A program made the translations under genes and the position numbers. This document shows positions 55,819 through 63,524 of a DNA stretch of 64,000 bases, one piece after another; the first letter of the stretch is position 1; each line of letters begins with the position of its first letter. The DNA comes from Lysobacterales bacterium (GTDB lineage: Bacteria > Pseudomonadota > Gammaproteobacteria > Xanthomonadales > Rhodanobacteraceae). The notes under the pieces are model-generated. The model was not told the origin of the DNA. It saw only the letters and a program-made list of their open reading frames with translations, and did no database searches. The stretch is from positions 248,001-312,000 of the forward strand of contig JADKJL010000012.1 in the NCBI GenBank assembly GCA_016721015.1, in the 5' to 3' direction.

Positions 55819-56583
55819 ATGCAGCGTCGCATTGATTTCAATTGCGACCTCGGCGAAGGCTGCGGCAACGACGCGGCGATCATGCCCTTGATCAGCTCGG
55901 CCAATATCGCCTGTGGCGGACATGCCGGAGACGCGGCCAGCATGCGCCAGACGCTGCGCCTGTGTCGCGAATTCGGGGTCGCTGCCGGGGCGCATCCGGG
56001 TTATGCCGATCGCGAACATTTTGGCCGGCGTGCCTTGCAGTTGGCGCCGAGCGAGGCTGCCGCCATGGTTCGCCGACAGTTGCAGCGGCTCGGCAACCTG
56101 GCCGACGCCGAGGGAGTTCGCCTGACCCATGTCAAACCGCACGGTGCGCTCTACAACCAGGCGGCGGGCGATGGGCAACTCGCGGATGCCATCGCCGCCG
56201 CCGTATTTGATTTTGATGCCCGCTTGATCCTCGTTGGCCTTGGCGACAGCGAACTGCCGCGCGCCGGATTGCGCGTGGGTCTGCGCGTCGCTCACGAAGC
56301 CTTTGCCGACCGTCGCTATCTGGCCGACGCCAGTCTGGCCCCACGCGGCACGCCGGGCGCAGTGGTCGAAGATGCCGACGTCGCCGTTGCCCAGGCGCTT
56401 TCCATCGTGAACACATCCCACGTCGATACACTCGATGGTGCTCGAATCCGGCTGCAATGCGACACGCTCTGCGTGCATGGCGATCGCCGCGATGCAGTCG
56501 ATTTTGCAATTCGTTTGCGCTCGGCATTCGACGCCGCTGGCATCGGCATCCAGGCGCTGGATGCGAAACGCGGGTTAGCATGA
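55819..56583 (+). CDS. pxpA: 5-oxoprolinase subunit A (LamB/YcsF family)
   Basis: The 254-residue protein starts RIDFNCDLGEGCGNDAAIM and shows the LamB/YcsF blocks SSANIACGGHAGDAASM, AAGAHPGYADREHFGRR and VKPHGALYNQAA. DTLCVHGDRRDAVDFA lies near the end. It completes the PxpABC complex (5-oxoproline plus ATP to glutamate plus ADP). A membrane-protein pair follows after 27 bases. Confidence 0.95.
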   Translation: MQRRIDFNCDLGEGCGNDAAIMPLISSANIACGGHAGDAASMRQTLRLCREFGVAAGAHPGYADREHFGRRALQLAPSEAAAMVRRQLQRLGNLADAEGVRLTHVKPHGALYNQAAGDGQLADAIAAAVFDFDARLILVGLGDSELPRAGLRVGLRVAHEAFADRRYLADASLAPRGTPGAVVEDADVAVAQALSIVNTSHVDTLDGARIRLQCDTLCVHGDRRDAVDFAIRLRSAFDAAGIGIQALDAKRGLA

Positions 56584-56610
56584 GGTCGGCTTGCAAGAGA
56601 GGAAACCGAA

Positions 56611-57333
56611 ATGCCTGATGCGATCAACTACTGGCCGCTGCTCGGCGTCGCCGTCGTCATTGGCGGATTTGCCCTGCGCCGAAATCCGGTTCTGGTCGTG
56701 GTCGTTGCCGGCATCGTCAGCGCGCTCGCCGCCGGTATCAGTGTGCCCGACCTGTTGACCCTGCTCGGCAGCACCTTCATCGAAAACCGCATGCTTCTTT
56801 TGTTCCTGCTGACCCTGCCGGTGATCGGACTGCTTGAGCATTTCGGCCTGCGCGAGCGCGCGCGAAGCTGGATCGCGGGGTTCCGGGGCCTGACCCTGAC
56901 TCGCTTTCAGGTCGCCTATCTCGGTCTGCGCCAGTTGCTCAGCATGGCCGGGCTGACTCATGTCGCCGGTCATCCGCAAACCGTGCGTCCGCTGGTCGCG
57001 CCGATGAGCGAAGCAGCCGCCGAACGTACCCTGGGCGGGATCCTGACCGATGAGGAACGGGCCATCGTGCGCGCCAGCGCGGCGGCGACCGACAACGTCG
57101 GCCTGTTCTTCGGTGAAGATGTGTTCATGGCGTTCGGTGCCGTGCTGCTGATCCAGGGTTTCTATGCCCGCAATGGCATCGTGCTCGAACCACTGGCGAT
57201 ATCGCTGTGGGCCCTGCCGACGGCAATCGCAGCCTTTGTCATCCACGCCATCCGCGTGCGCCTGCTGCAACGCCGCCTGGAGCGCAATCGGGCGCGCGCC
57301 AATGCCCGTGGAGCGGCCGATGCTGCGCATTGA
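56611..57333 (+). CDS. DUF969 membrane protein, putative 5-oxoproline transport component
   Basis: The 240-residue protein has about five hydrophobic segments and the family blocks YWPLLGVAVVIGGFALRRNP, RMLLLFLLTLPVIGLLE and QLLSMAGLTHVAGHPQTVRP. The segment TDNVGLFFGEDVFMAFGAVL follows, and a basic tail ends the protein. Proteins of this family occur next to a DUF979 protein and pcp in other bacteria, including streptococci. Here both stand between pxpA and pcp. The transport role is inferred from this neighbourhood. Confidence 0.83.
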   Translation: MPDAINYWPLLGVAVVIGGFALRRNPVLVVVVAGIVSALAAGISVPDLLTLLGSTFIENRMLLLFLLTLPVIGLLEHFGLRERARSWIAGFRGLTLTRFQVAYLGLRQLLSMAGLTHVAGHPQTVRPLVAPMSEAAAERTLGGILTDEERAIVRASAAATDNVGLFFGEDVFMAFGAVLLIQGFYARNGIVLEPLAISLWALPTAIAAFVIHAIRVRLLQRRLERNRARANARGAADAAH

Positions 57334-58291
57334 GTACCTTTACTGGCTGGTTGGCGCCTTCCTGATTGCAACGGCCCTGCTAAACCTGCGCGACCGTCGC
57401 TATTCGATCGCGGCATTCTGGTTGATCCTGTCCGCTCCGTTCGTGTTCGGCGAGGCGATCCTCGGCGCCCACGCACAAGGCCGATCGTGGCCCGCGCAGA
57501 TGATGGGTGCCGGCGTCATCGCGCTCGGCCTGCTCGCCGCCCGCGGACGATTGCAGGTCAAGGCCGACGGCCCCGGCGAGCAGAAGCTTCGTGATGAATC
57601 GGCAGCGCGTCTTGGCAATCGTCTGTTCGGCCCCGCGCTGGCGATCCCGGCGCTGACCCTGATCCTGTTTGTCGGCGGAAAATATCTGTCTTCGCGTGGC
57701 ATCCATCTGCTCGATGTGAAAAGCCTGACCCTGACTGCGCTTGGCCTGGCCAGCGTGCTTGCGCTCGTGACAGCCTTTTACGTGACTCGCGCGAAACCGA
57801 TGCAGGCGGTTCACGAAGGTCGCCGCCTGCTCGATTCGCTGGGCTGGGCGGTGCTGCTGCCAATGATCCTGGCCACGCTGGGCGGCGTGTTTGCCGCGAC
57901 TGGCGTTGGCGACGCGATCGCCGCGCTGACCAGTGCCGTGATTCCGACCGACAACCGTATCGCCTGTCTGCTCGCCTTCGCCTTCGGCATGGTCTTTTTC
58001 ACGGTCATCATGGGCAACGCATTCGCCGCGTTTCCGGTGATGATGGCCGGCATTGGCCTGCCCTTGCTGATCCTCCAGCACGGCGCCAACCCGGCCATAC
58101 TCGGTGCGATCGGCATGCTCACCGGCTACTGCGGCACCCTGCTGACGCCGATGGCGGCGAATTTCAACATCGTTCCGGCCGTGCTGCTTGAATTGCCGGA
58201 TCAGTACGGCGTGATCCGCTCGCAGGTTCCGACCGCCTTGAGCCTGATGGTGGTGAACATCGTGCTCATGATCGTGCTGGTGTTCCGATGA
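57320..58291 (+). CDS. DUF979 membrane protein, putative 5-oxoproline transport component
   Basis: The 323-residue protein has about nine hydrophobic segments. Recognisable blocks are LYWLVGAFLIATALLNLRDR, FGEAILGAHAQG, ATLGGVFAATGVGDAI and VFFTVIMGNAFAAFPVMMAG. GMLTGYCGTLLTPMAANFN lies near the end. The start at 57320 overlaps the DUF969 stop by 14 bases. The pair is always adjacent in known genomes, so the two products probably form one transporter. Confidence 0.85.
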   Translation: MLRIEYLYWLVGAFLIATALLNLRDRRYSIAAFWLILSAPFVFGEAILGAHAQGRSWPAQMMGAGVIALGLLAARGRLQVKADGPGEQKLRDESAARLGNRLFGPALAIPALTLILFVGGKYLSSRGIHLLDVKSLTLTALGLASVLALVTAFYVTRAKPMQAVHEGRRLLDSLGWAVLLPMILATLGGVFAATGVGDAIAALTSAVIPTDNRIACLLAFAFGMVFFTVIMGNAFAAFPVMMAGIGLPLLILQHGANPAILGAIGMLTGYCGTLLTPMAANFNIVPAVLLELPDQYGVIRSQVPTALSLMVVNIVLMIVLVFR

Positions 58292-58941
58292 ACAGGCCGG
58301 TCGTGCTCGTGCTCGGTTTCGAGCCGTTCGCCGGCGAGACGATCAATCCTTCCGCCGAGATCGCAGGCCAGCTCGATGGCCTGGCCATCGGTGGTCACCA
58401 ACTGGTTTCGAGCGTGCTTCCGGTCAGCTTCGCCGAAGCACCGATGCAACTGGCCGAGCTGCTCGATCGACATCACCCCGAGCTCGTGATTGCCCTCGGC
58501 CAGGCCGGCGGACGCAAGCAGATCTCGTTCGAACGGGTCGCGATCAACCTGATTGATGCTCGCATCGCCGACAACACCGGTCTGCAACCGATCGATGTGG
58601 AAGTCCTGCGCGGTGGCCCTGGCGCGTATTTCTCGAGCCTGCCGCTGAAGGCCATGCAGGCCGATTTGCAGGCGCTTGGCGTACCCTCGTCGCTGTCGCT
58701 CAGTGCCGGCAGCTTTGTCTGCAACCAGGTTTTCTACTGGCTCGCCCATCTGCTCGCCAGCGAACATCCACAGGCGCGTGGCGGATTCATCCATGTACCG
58801 TGGCTGCCCGAGCAGGCCGAGCGACATGCGGGCGAGCCAGGCATGCCTCTTGCGCAGATGGTCGTTGGGGTGCGCGCCGCTATCGACTGCGCATTGCGTA
58901 CGCGAACCGACCTCGACGTGGCCGGTGGCAGCACGCATTAG
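58288..58941 (+). CDS. pcp: Pyrrolidone-carboxylate peptidase (C15)
   Basis: The 217-residue cysteine peptidase removes N-terminal pyroglutamate from peptides. It shows VLVLGFEPFAGETINPS, IALGQAGGRKQISFERVAIN with the catalytic Glu, the nucleophile Cys in SAGSFVCNQVFYWLAH and the His in GGFIHVPWLPEQ. The released 5-oxoproline is the substrate of PxpABC, encoded upstream. The start overlaps the DUF979 stop (ATGA). Confidence 0.95.
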   Translation: MNRPVVLVLGFEPFAGETINPSAEIAGQLDGLAIGGHQLVSSVLPVSFAEAPMQLAELLDRHHPELVIALGQAGGRKQISFERVAINLIDARIADNTGLQPIDVEVLRGGPGAYFSSLPLKAMQADLQALGVPSSLSLSAGSFVCNQVFYWLAHLLASEHPQARGGFIHVPWLPEQAERHAGEPGMPLAQMVVGVRAAIDCALRTRTDLDVAGGSTH

Positions 58942-58943
58942 CC

Positions 58944-59618
58944 TCAGCAGCCGTCGCCCTTGTTGGCGACGCGGGTGACCTCGATGACCAGTTCACCCGT
59001 ATCAACGTACGGCAACTGCGCCTTCACCGGATCGGTCGAATAGTAGAAGCCGCCCTTGCTCGATGCCTTCAGCTTGTCGCGCGATTTCGATTCGTAGAAT
59101 TTGCCTACCGCCGAAGCCGGTGTCGCCAGGGCAAACCGGCGCACCTTTTCCAGATTCACGCAGGCCAGCAAGCGGGTCGGCTTGAACGGCCGGATATCGA
59201 TCTGCATCGGTTCGACCAACGCGGTGTCGCGAACCTTGCCGTCGTCGTCGAGCACATACAGGATCGGCTTGAATACGGCATTGCCGCGCCCCTCGGGATT
59301 GGTCTCGGCGATCACCTGCACGCGCACGGCGACATGCTGGAACTCGCGCGACAGTTCGATTTCGCGAAAACGACTGTTGCCCTTGGGAAATTCCCTTTGC
59401 TCAGCATCCTTGCCGACGACGATGCGCTCGGGTCGGTCGAATCCAAGGACGACGACGCCATCGTCAGGGGCGCGGCTCACCCGCGGACTCGATGGCCGCT
59501 CGCCGAACAGGCGATCCTTCCAGATCGTGAAGGGATTGGCGGCGAAGGCTGACCCGGCCAGCAACACGGCGGGCAACAACAACCCGCTCCGGCGCAACAG
59601 ATCCGGTCGGCGGCACAA
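58944..59618 (-). CDS. Exported protein of unknown function
   Basis: From TTG 59618 the 224-residue product reads LCRRPDLLRRSGLLLPAVLLAGSAFA, a signal peptide, then NPFTIWKDRLFGERP. Further blocks are DDGVVVLGFDRPERIVVGKD, KPILYVLDDDGKVRDTALV and RLLACVNLEKVRRFAL. The start is uncertain. An ATG at 59720 gives the same frame but overlaps the end of the next gene and has no RBS. A weak likeness to MalM-type periplasmic proteins was noticed but is not reliable. Its stop is 2 bases after the pcp stop on the other strand. Confidence 0.65.
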   Translation of the reverse strand: MCRRPDLLRRSGLLLPAVLLAGSAFAANPFTIWKDRLFGERPSSPRVSRAPDDGVVVLGFDRPERIVVGKDAEQREFPKGNSRFREIELSREFQHVAVRVQVIAETNPEGRGNAVFKPILYVLDDDGKVRDTALVEPMQIDIRPFKPTRLLACVNLEKVRRFALATPASAVGKFYESKSRDKLKASSKGGFYYSTDPVKAQLPYVDTGELVIEVTRVANKGDGC

Positions 59619-59685
59619 GCCCGGTTTGCGTGGCGGGGCCGAATCGGACGAGCCCGTCCCGGTGTTTCCGGGCTGCGCGAAAACC

Positions 59686-60042
59686 TTACTCCATGGCCAG
59701 GGGAGTGAGCTCCTTGCCATCCTGGGTAAAGGTTTCGAGCTGCAGGGTATTGCCGATGCTGGCAATCGAATGCCGTTGTTCATCCGTCGCCTTGCTGTCT
59801 TTGCTGCTGCCATTCTTGAGCACGATCCCGGTGATCTTCTTGGTTTCCTTGAGGTCGCTGATGTAGCCGAAAAGTTCAGCCTTGCCGAAGGTGAAGCTGT
59901 CGATCGTGTAGCGATCTTCCTTGGCCGGCGTGACCACGGCCTTGCCATCGCGGATGCTGCCCGCATGGGCCATGCCGGCCAGAAACATGCCGAGCGCAAG
60001 CACAATCAGCAGCGTTTTCGATTTGCCGAGCAGAGTCTTCAT
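59686..60042 (-). CDS. Small exported protein of unknown function
   Basis: The 118-residue protein has a signal peptide (LLIVLALGMFLAGMAHAG). The mature part has DGKAVVTPAKEDRYTIDSFT, FGKAELFGYISDLKETKKIT and SIASIGNTLQLETFTQDGKE. I recognise no family. It lies between an ExbD-like lipoprotein gene and the exported 58944-59618 protein on the same strand, with gaps of 13 and 67 bases, so the three may form one operon. Confidence 0.7.
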   Translation of the reverse strand: MKTLLGKSKTLLIVLALGMFLAGMAHAGSIRDGKAVVTPAKEDRYTIDSFTFGKAELFGYISDLKETKKITGIVLKNGSSKDSKATDEQRHSIASIGNTLQLETFTQDGKELTPLAME

Positions 60043-60055
60043 GGTGGTTCCTTGG

Positions 60056-60475
60056 TTACTTGGCGGGTTCGGGTTCGGGTTCAGCCTTCGTGGTGGCACG
60101 GATCTCGTTGATTTCGCCCTTTTCCTCAATGTAGGCGGTGAACTCGAGCGCCACGGCGATGCGCGCCAAAGCCACGACATGGCTGTCCTTGACGCGATTC
60201 TTCTCACCGCGCTTGAGCAGCAGGGACTTCATCGGCAAGCCCTGCTCCTTGCGGTAATTCAGGGCGGCACGCAGATCCTGCGCGGTCAACGGGACATTCT
60301 GGTAATCGAACTGGCCGTCCTTCTCCGCCGTCAGGGTCACGTCGTAGCTGGCCGGCGCGTTGACCGGCGCACGCGCAGCATCGGAGCGCGTGCCGCGCGA
60401 GCAGGCCGCGACGATAACGGCAAGAACAACCAGCGCCAGCAGGCGCAGCGGGCGATTGATCGCAGGCTGCCACAT
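60056..60475 (-). CDS. Lipoprotein with ExbD/TolR-like periplasmic domain
   Basis: The 139-residue product has a lipoprotein signal (LLALVVLAVIVAAC, lipobox with the Cys in AACSRG). Its mature domain resembles the periplasmic domain of ExbD/TolR: SYDVTLTAEKDGQFDYQNVP, LTAQDLRAALNYRKEQGLPM and ARIAVALEFTAYIEEKGEIN. ExbD is normally anchored by a transmembrane helix. Here a lipid anchor seems to replace it, and no ExbB-type partner is nearby. The likeness is by eye only. Confidence 0.68.
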   Translation of the reverse strand: MWQPAINRPLRLLALVVLAVIVAACSRGTRSDAARAPVNAPASYDVTLTAEKDGQFDYQNVPLTAQDLRAALNYRKEQGLPMKSLLLKRGEKNRVKDSHVVALARIAVALEFTAYIEEKGEINEIRATTKAEPEPEPAK

Positions 60476-60523
60476 AAAGGGATTCTCCAGACCAGAAAAA
60501 GACGCCAAGCCTACCACCGTTCC

Positions 60524-61093
60524 TCAGGTGCGCGGCAAGGTCACGCCCTGCTGGCCCATGTACTTGCCGCCGCGGTCCTTGTAGCTGGTTTCGCACTCCT
60601 CGTCGGATTCGAGGAACAGCATCTGCGCCACTCCTTCATTGGCATAGATGCGCGCCGGCAGGGGCGTCGTGTTGGAAAACTCGAGGGTGACGTGGCCCTC
60701 CCACTCGGGTTCCAGCGGGGTCACGTTGACGATGATGCCGCAGCGCGCGTAAGTCGACTTGCCGAGGCAGATCGTCAATACCTTGCGCGGGATGCGGAAG
60801 TACTCGACCGTGCGCGCCAGGGCGAACGAGTTCGGCGGAATGATGCAGACATCGCCATTGAAATCGACGAAGTTTCCCGATTCGAAGTTCTTCGGATCAA
60901 CGATGGTCGAGTTGATGTTGGTGAAGATCTTGAATTCGGCGGCGCAGCGGACGTCATAGCCGTAACTCGAGGTGCCATAGGAGATCAGGCGACCGCCCGA
61001 CGGATTCTGCTTGACCTGTCCGGGCTCGAACGGTTCGATCATGCGGTGCTGTTCGGCCATTTGGCGGATCCAGCGGTCAGGCTTGATGCTCAT
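60524..61093 (-). CDS. dcd: dCTP deaminase
   Basis: The 189-residue trimeric enzyme deaminates dCTP to dUTP for thymidylate synthesis. Signatures are LISYGTSSYGYDVRCAAEFK, GDVCIIPPNSFALARTVEYF and GKSTYARCGIIVNVTPLEP with the catalytic Glu following, then VTLEFSNTTPLPARIYANEG and QMLFLESDEECETSYKDRGG. It is 48 bases upstream of the lipoprotein gene and 43 bases downstream of the DUF1287 gene on the same strand. Confidence 0.96.
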   Translation of the reverse strand: MSIKPDRWIRQMAEQHRMIEPFEPGQVKQNPSGGRLISYGTSSYGYDVRCAAEFKIFTNINSTIVDPKNFESGNFVDFNGDVCIIPPNSFALARTVEYFRIPRKVLTICLGKSTYARCGIIVNVTPLEPEWEGHVTLEFSNTTPLPARIYANEGVAQMLFLESDEECETSYKDRGGKYMGQQGVTLPRT

Positions 61094-61136
61094 GCAAGGC
61101 TCTCGTTGATTGGATGATGCAAGGGAAGCGCGGCGA

Positions 61137-61736
61137 TCACGGCGCGGCCGCCGCCGAAAACCAGCGATAGTGCCCGCTGATCGGCCAGGCGAACAGCAGA
61201 TCTTCGGCGCGCACGCCAGCGCCGATATTGTGGATGATCAGCGGGCGAAGCTGATCGGCGCTGCGTTGGGCAGCAACAATTCCGATGTGCGGCAAACCGT
61301 CGTCGAGTCGCCAGGAAACGAAATCGCCCGGAAGATAGTCTGCTGCCGCATTCGTGACCGGCAGAGTCTTGCCCTTGCGCGCAAACCAGGTTTCCAGATT
61401 CGGCACCCGCCGATGATCGATGTTCGAATCGGGTCGCTTGAGCCCCCAGAGGCTTGGGTAGGCCGCAAAATGGTCGCGCATATCACGCTGCAACTCGACT
61501 TGCAGATCGACATCGACCGCGCGCATCGCGCGGATGATCACATCGGAACACACGCCGCGATCGATCGGCACATCTCCACCCGGGTAGCTGAGGCGCGCAT
61601 AGCCGGGATCGTAGCTCGTGGTCACCCCGATCTGTCCAAGCGCCGCCGCAAGCAGGCGATCGACGTCGCCTGCGGCTGAAACCGGCTGAGCCAAGGCAAG
61701 CAACCCCAGCAGGGCGCCGAGCACGCGGACGATCAC
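61137..61736 (-). CDS. DUF1287 family exported protein
   Basis: The 199-residue protein starts at GTG 61736 with a signal peptide (RVLGALLGLLALAQPVSA). The DUF1287 body shows YDPGYARLSYPGGDVPIDRG, VCSDVIIRAMRAVDVDLQ and RDMRDHFAAYPSLWGLKRPD. DYLPGDFVSWRLDDGLPHIG follows. The fold resembles NlpC/P60-type cysteine peptidases, with Cys in GVCSDV and His in LPHIG. The start is 3 bases after the apbC stop, so the two are coupled. A longer in-frame reading continues into apbC in another frame and was not used. Confidence 0.85.
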   Translation of the reverse strand: MIVRVLGALLGLLALAQPVSAAGDVDRLLAAALGQIGVTTSYDPGYARLSYPGGDVPIDRGVCSDVIIRAMRAVDVDLQVELQRDMRDHFAAYPSLWGLKRPDSNIDHRRVPNLETWFARKGKTLPVTNAAADYLPGDFVSWRLDDGLPHIGIVAAQRSADQLRPLIIHNIGAGVRAEDLLFAWPISGHYRWFSAAAAP

Positions 61737-61738
61737 GG

Positions 61739-62830
61739 TCAGGTGTTCTGGACAACGATCTTGGGGAACTGGATCGACTTGTTGCGCGCCTGCAGTGAAA
61801 GCCGCGCCGCCGCGTTGCGAGCGATCTCGCGATAACGCGCGGCCAGGTCGGAATCGGGCAACGCGGCAACCGTCGGCGTGCCGCCATCGGCCTGCTCGCG
61901 GATGCGGATGTCCAGTGGCAGCGAACCGAGCATCGGCACACTGTATTGCTCGGCCATGCGCGCGCCGCCGCCTTCGCCGAAGATGTGTTCCTCGTGTCCG
62001 CAATTCGAACAGATGTGGGTCGACATGTTCTCGATCACGCCGAGCACGGGTACATTGACTTTCTCGAACATCTTCAGGGCCTTGCGCGCATCGAGCAGGG
62101 CGATGTCCTGCGGCGTGGTCACGATCACCGCACCGGATACCGGCACACGCTGGCACAGGGTCAACTGGATATCGCCGGTGCCGGGCGGCAGGTCGATGAT
62201 CAGATAATCGAGATCGACCCAGTTGGTGTCGCTGAGCAACTGCTGCAGGGCCTGGGTGACCATCGGCCCGCGCCAGATCATCGGTGTGTCCTCTTCGATC
62301 AGGAAGCCGATCGACATGACCTGGATGCCATGATTGGTCTTCGGCTCGATGCGATTGCCATCCTTGGTATCGGGCTTGCCGGAAAGGCCCATCATGCGTG
62401 GCTGGCTCGGTCCGTAGATGTCCGCATCAAGGATGCCGACGCTGGCACCTTCGGCCCGCAGGGCGAGGGCGAGGTTGGCCGCAACCGTCGACTTGCCGAC
62501 GCCACCCTTGCCCGAGGCAACCGCGATCACGTTGCGGATGTTCGGCAGCGGCGTCAGGCCCTCCTGCACGCGGTGCGCGCCAACCCGGCAGGAAACCGAA
62601 ACGGTCGCCGCTTCGATCATGGCATCGGCCTCGAGAGCCGCCTTGACCTGCGCCGACAACGTCGATTGCCACGACAGGGCCGGATAGCCGAGCTGGATAT
62701 CGACCGATACCCGTGCGCCAGCTGCACCGACGCCGCGCACGGCCAACCCCGACACCAGATCCTGTCCAGTGTGTGGATCGACGATCGTGGAAAGAATTTC
62801 CCTGACTCGCGCTTCAACGACTTCGTTCAT
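61739..62830 (-). CDS. apbC: Iron-sulfur cluster carrier ApbC (Mrp/NBP35 family)
   Basis: The 363-residue P-loop protein carries and transfers [4Fe-4S] clusters. It has an N-terminal MIP18-like domain (about residues 1-90), the deviant Walker A VASGKGGVGKSTVAANLALA, then GILDADIYGPSQPRMMG and LIIDLPPGTGDIQLTL. The cluster-binding CxxC is in HICSNCGHEEHIFGEGGGAR. Start 62830 (MNEVVEARV) is preferred; an ATG at 62842 adds four residues. Divergent from the lipoprotein and metG genes, as in related xanthomonads. Confidence 0.95.
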   Translation of the reverse strand: MNEVVEARVREILSTIVDPHTGQDLVSGLAVRGVGAAGARVSVDIQLGYPALSWQSTLSAQVKAALEADAMIEAATVSVSCRVGAHRVQEGLTPLPNIRNVIAVASGKGGVGKSTVAANLALALRAEGASVGILDADIYGPSQPRMMGLSGKPDTKDGNRIEPKTNHGIQVMSIGFLIEEDTPMIWRGPMVTQALQQLLSDTNWVDLDYLIIDLPPGTGDIQLTLCQRVPVSGAVIVTTPQDIALLDARKALKMFEKVNVPVLGVIENMSTHICSNCGHEEHIFGEGGGARMAEQYSVPMLGSLPLDIRIREQADGGTPTVAALPDSDLAARYREIARNAAARLSLQARNKSIQFPKIVVQNT

Positions 62831-62984
62831 GGACTCGATCAACCACGCAAAGACCTATAGTGTAACGTCTCGTCCGCACCGTGCATGACCGACCATGCCA
62901 TCCCGTCGACCTCGTTCAGCCGATGAGCGAACTGTTTCGGCATTGCGCAGTCCAACTCCCGCCGACCCCGGATAACGATCCGCC

Positions 62985-63449
62985 ATGAGAATCCCGATGA
63001 CCCGATGCCGAACGCTGCTGATCACACCCTTGCTGCTGATTTCGCTGGCGGCCTGCAACCGCAATCAGCCTTCCGGCGTTCCGGAGACACAGGCCCTTCC
63101 AGCCACGGCAACGCCGGCACCACCACCCGCCCCGCCGCCGGCAGCCGTGGTCGCCGAGGCCCCGTCAGTGACGGAAACCGCGCCACCGCCGCTCGACAGT
63201 CCGATACCGGCCTACGAGAAAACCGGCTTCCCGGATTGCGACGACTACATCGAAGCGTATCGGCAATGCCTGAACACGCGGCTCGGCAGTGACGAACGCA
63301 AGACACGCGGGCAGGAGTTGCATGCCGCATTCCGTGCGATCAGCGCGAATGTCGCCCGCGGTGTCGATCCGGCACGTGTCGCCGCGCTGTGCAAGAAGTC
63401 GCGCAAGCTCGCCGCCAACAAGCTCACTGATCTTGGCTGTTCATTGTAG
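62985..63449 (+). CDS. Lipoprotein of unknown function with Pro/Ala linker
   Basis: The 154-residue product has a lipoprotein signal (LLITPLLLISLAAC, lipobox LAAC). A Pro/Ala-rich linker (ATATPAPPPAPPPAAVV) and a small helical domain with four Cys follow (FPDCDDYIEAYRQCLNTRLG, ALCKKSRKLA, LTDLGCSL). The domain has the periodicity of small helical hairpin domains stabilised by disulphides. I recognise no family. It is 75 bases upstream of metG on the same strand. Confidence 0.7.
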   Translation: MRIPMTRCRTLLITPLLLISLAACNRNQPSGVPETQALPATATPAPPPAPPPAAVVAEAPSVTETAPPPLDSPIPAYEKTGFPDCDDYIEAYRQCLNTRLGSDERKTRGQELHAAFRAISANVARGVDPARVAALCKKSRKLAANKLTDLGCSL

Positions 63450-63524
63450 AGGACGCATTCCGATCATCACCGGCTCCGCGCATGCAATAATTCCGCGCCC
63501 TGAAACGCGCGGAAACCGGACGGA

